From Muricauda sp. SCSIO 64092 (GTDB lineage: Bacteria > Bacteroidota > Bacteroidia > Flavobacteriales > Flavobacteriaceae): 64,000 nucleotides of DNA. Shown piece after piece: positions 63,723 through 64,000 of this stretch; position 1 is the stretch's first letter; each line of letters begins with the position of its first letter. The position numbers and the translations under genes are program-made. The stretch lies in the NCBI RefSeq assembly GCF_023016285.1, contig NZ_CP095413.1, positions 1,550,001 through 1,614,000 on the forward strand, read 5' to 3'. The notes below the pieces were generated by a model. That model searched no databases, was not told the DNA's origin, and was given only the letters and a program-made list of their open reading frames with translations.

Positions 63723-63819
63723 TTTGTCATTCCTGCGTGTCACCCTGAGCTCGTCCAAGGGAAGGCAGGAATCGTATTGTTTTTAGTAATGGATTCCGTA
63801 TCAAGTACGGAATGACAAA
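63723..63819. repeat. Composite REP-like palindrome upstream of the acyl-CoA dehydrogenase gene
   Basis: The outer inverted repeat TTTGTCATTCC / GGAATGACAAA (11 bp, perfect) encloses ATTCCTGC / GCAGGAAT and a second stem, ATTCCGTA / TACGGAAT with a 5-nt loop. It contains GTCACCCTGAGC and a 17-bp string shared exactly with the copy at 47965-48036. Confidence 0.75.
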
Positions 63820-63878
63820 CCCTAACGTTAGAGTTTTCCAAAGGTAGGAATCAAATATAACAGTTAAAGCCCGCATTG

Positions 63879-64000
63879 TTACATTTTTAAATAGAAGGCC
63901 TTGGTAAGATGGCTATATGCTTCGGTATACGTATGCCTTTTGGTCTCAATGACCAATTCCTTTCGAGAAACCTCTTTTTCAGAAAATGAAAATTGGATAA
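63879..64000 (-). CDS. C-terminal fragment of a gene cut by the window edge
   Basis: An open minus-strand frame enters at the right edge and ends TAA at 63881-63879 after 39 readable codons (EKEVSRKELVIETK, HTYTEAYSHLTKAFYLKM). It looks like real coding sequence but is too short for a family call. Confidence 0.5.
   Translation of the reverse strand, partial: IQFSFSEKEVSRKELVIETKRHTYTEAYSHLTKAFYLKM

Overview
The window looks like a chromosome segment of a marine-type Flavobacteriia (Bacteroidota). The evidence is the gene repertoire: a SusC/SusD pair, a hybrid two-component system fused to an AraC domain, GH92 enzymes, many lipoproteins, and an arginine operon built around an ArgF'-type transcarbamylase. 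Shine-Dalgarno motifs are scarce and gene starts are A-rich, which also fits this phylum. No tRNA, rRNA or CRISPR array was seen. I worked by eye, so family names rest on motifs and not on searches.

Layout. 42-2734 (minus): a GH113-like lipoprotein, an outer-membrane-barrel-like protein and a DUF547 protein. 2975-6470 (plus): an FAD oxidoreductase, a polytopic 4Fe-4S membrane protein and a MORN-like protein. 6631-8807 (plus): two overlapping family-2 glycosyltransferases. 8868-10084 (plus): a WYL regulator and a GyrI-like protein. 10298-31080 (all minus): a polysaccharide-utilisation-type locus. Its transcription order is susC, susD, GH92, GH28, GH92, Ca-dependent PI-phospholipase C, metallophosphoesterase, hybrid sensor/regulator, myo-inositol oxygenase and a sodium/solute symporter. 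31338-40679 (plus, visibly A/T-rich): a MITE-like element, a broken DUF6730-like gene, a HEPN protein, an XRE regulator and a type I restriction-modification system with an inserted AlbA/Schlafen-type ATPase. 40969-42336: a polytopic GT87-like mannosyltransferase. 42380-53378 (plus): an arginine operon starting with an Arg-rich leader peptide. 53655-57957: a DinB/DnaE2 mutasome pair. 57998-58502: a RelE/ParE toxin-antitoxin pair. 58507-61200: a small DUF7009-like protein and an FdhF/YdeP oxidoreductase. 61206-62467 (minus): a frameshifted Tat-exported class V aminotransferase. 62531-63709 (minus): a glutaryl-CoA-dehydrogenase-like enzyme. A gene fragment runs off the right edge.

The most interesting system is the 10.3-31.1 kb locus. 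It combines alpha-mannosidases, a GH28 enzyme lacking the usual Arg-x-Lys substrate motif, a lipoprotein PI-PLC, a lipoprotein phosphoesterase, a symporter and a myo-inositol oxygenase with all six iron ligands. Together these could strip and catabolise a mannosylated inositol-phosphate glycolipid. A glycosyl-inositol-phosphoceramide (Man-hexuronate-inositol-P-ceramide) fits best, and a GPI-type glycan is the main alternative. The inositol would end as D-glucuronate, the same product as a head-group uronate.

The locus and the restriction island together are bracketed by an imperfect ~79-bp direct repeat (10131-10208 and 40815-40893). This suggests that about 30.6 kb was inserted or exchanged as a block between glycosyltransferase genes. 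Other points of note are an Arg-codon leader upstream of the arg operon, an ArgF' with Ala at the residue that sets N-acyl specificity, a terminator-shaped hairpin holding a start codon in its loop (1030-1065), a perfect terminator between susD and the enzyme genes, and a dnaE2 whose conserved N-terminus has no canonical start codon.
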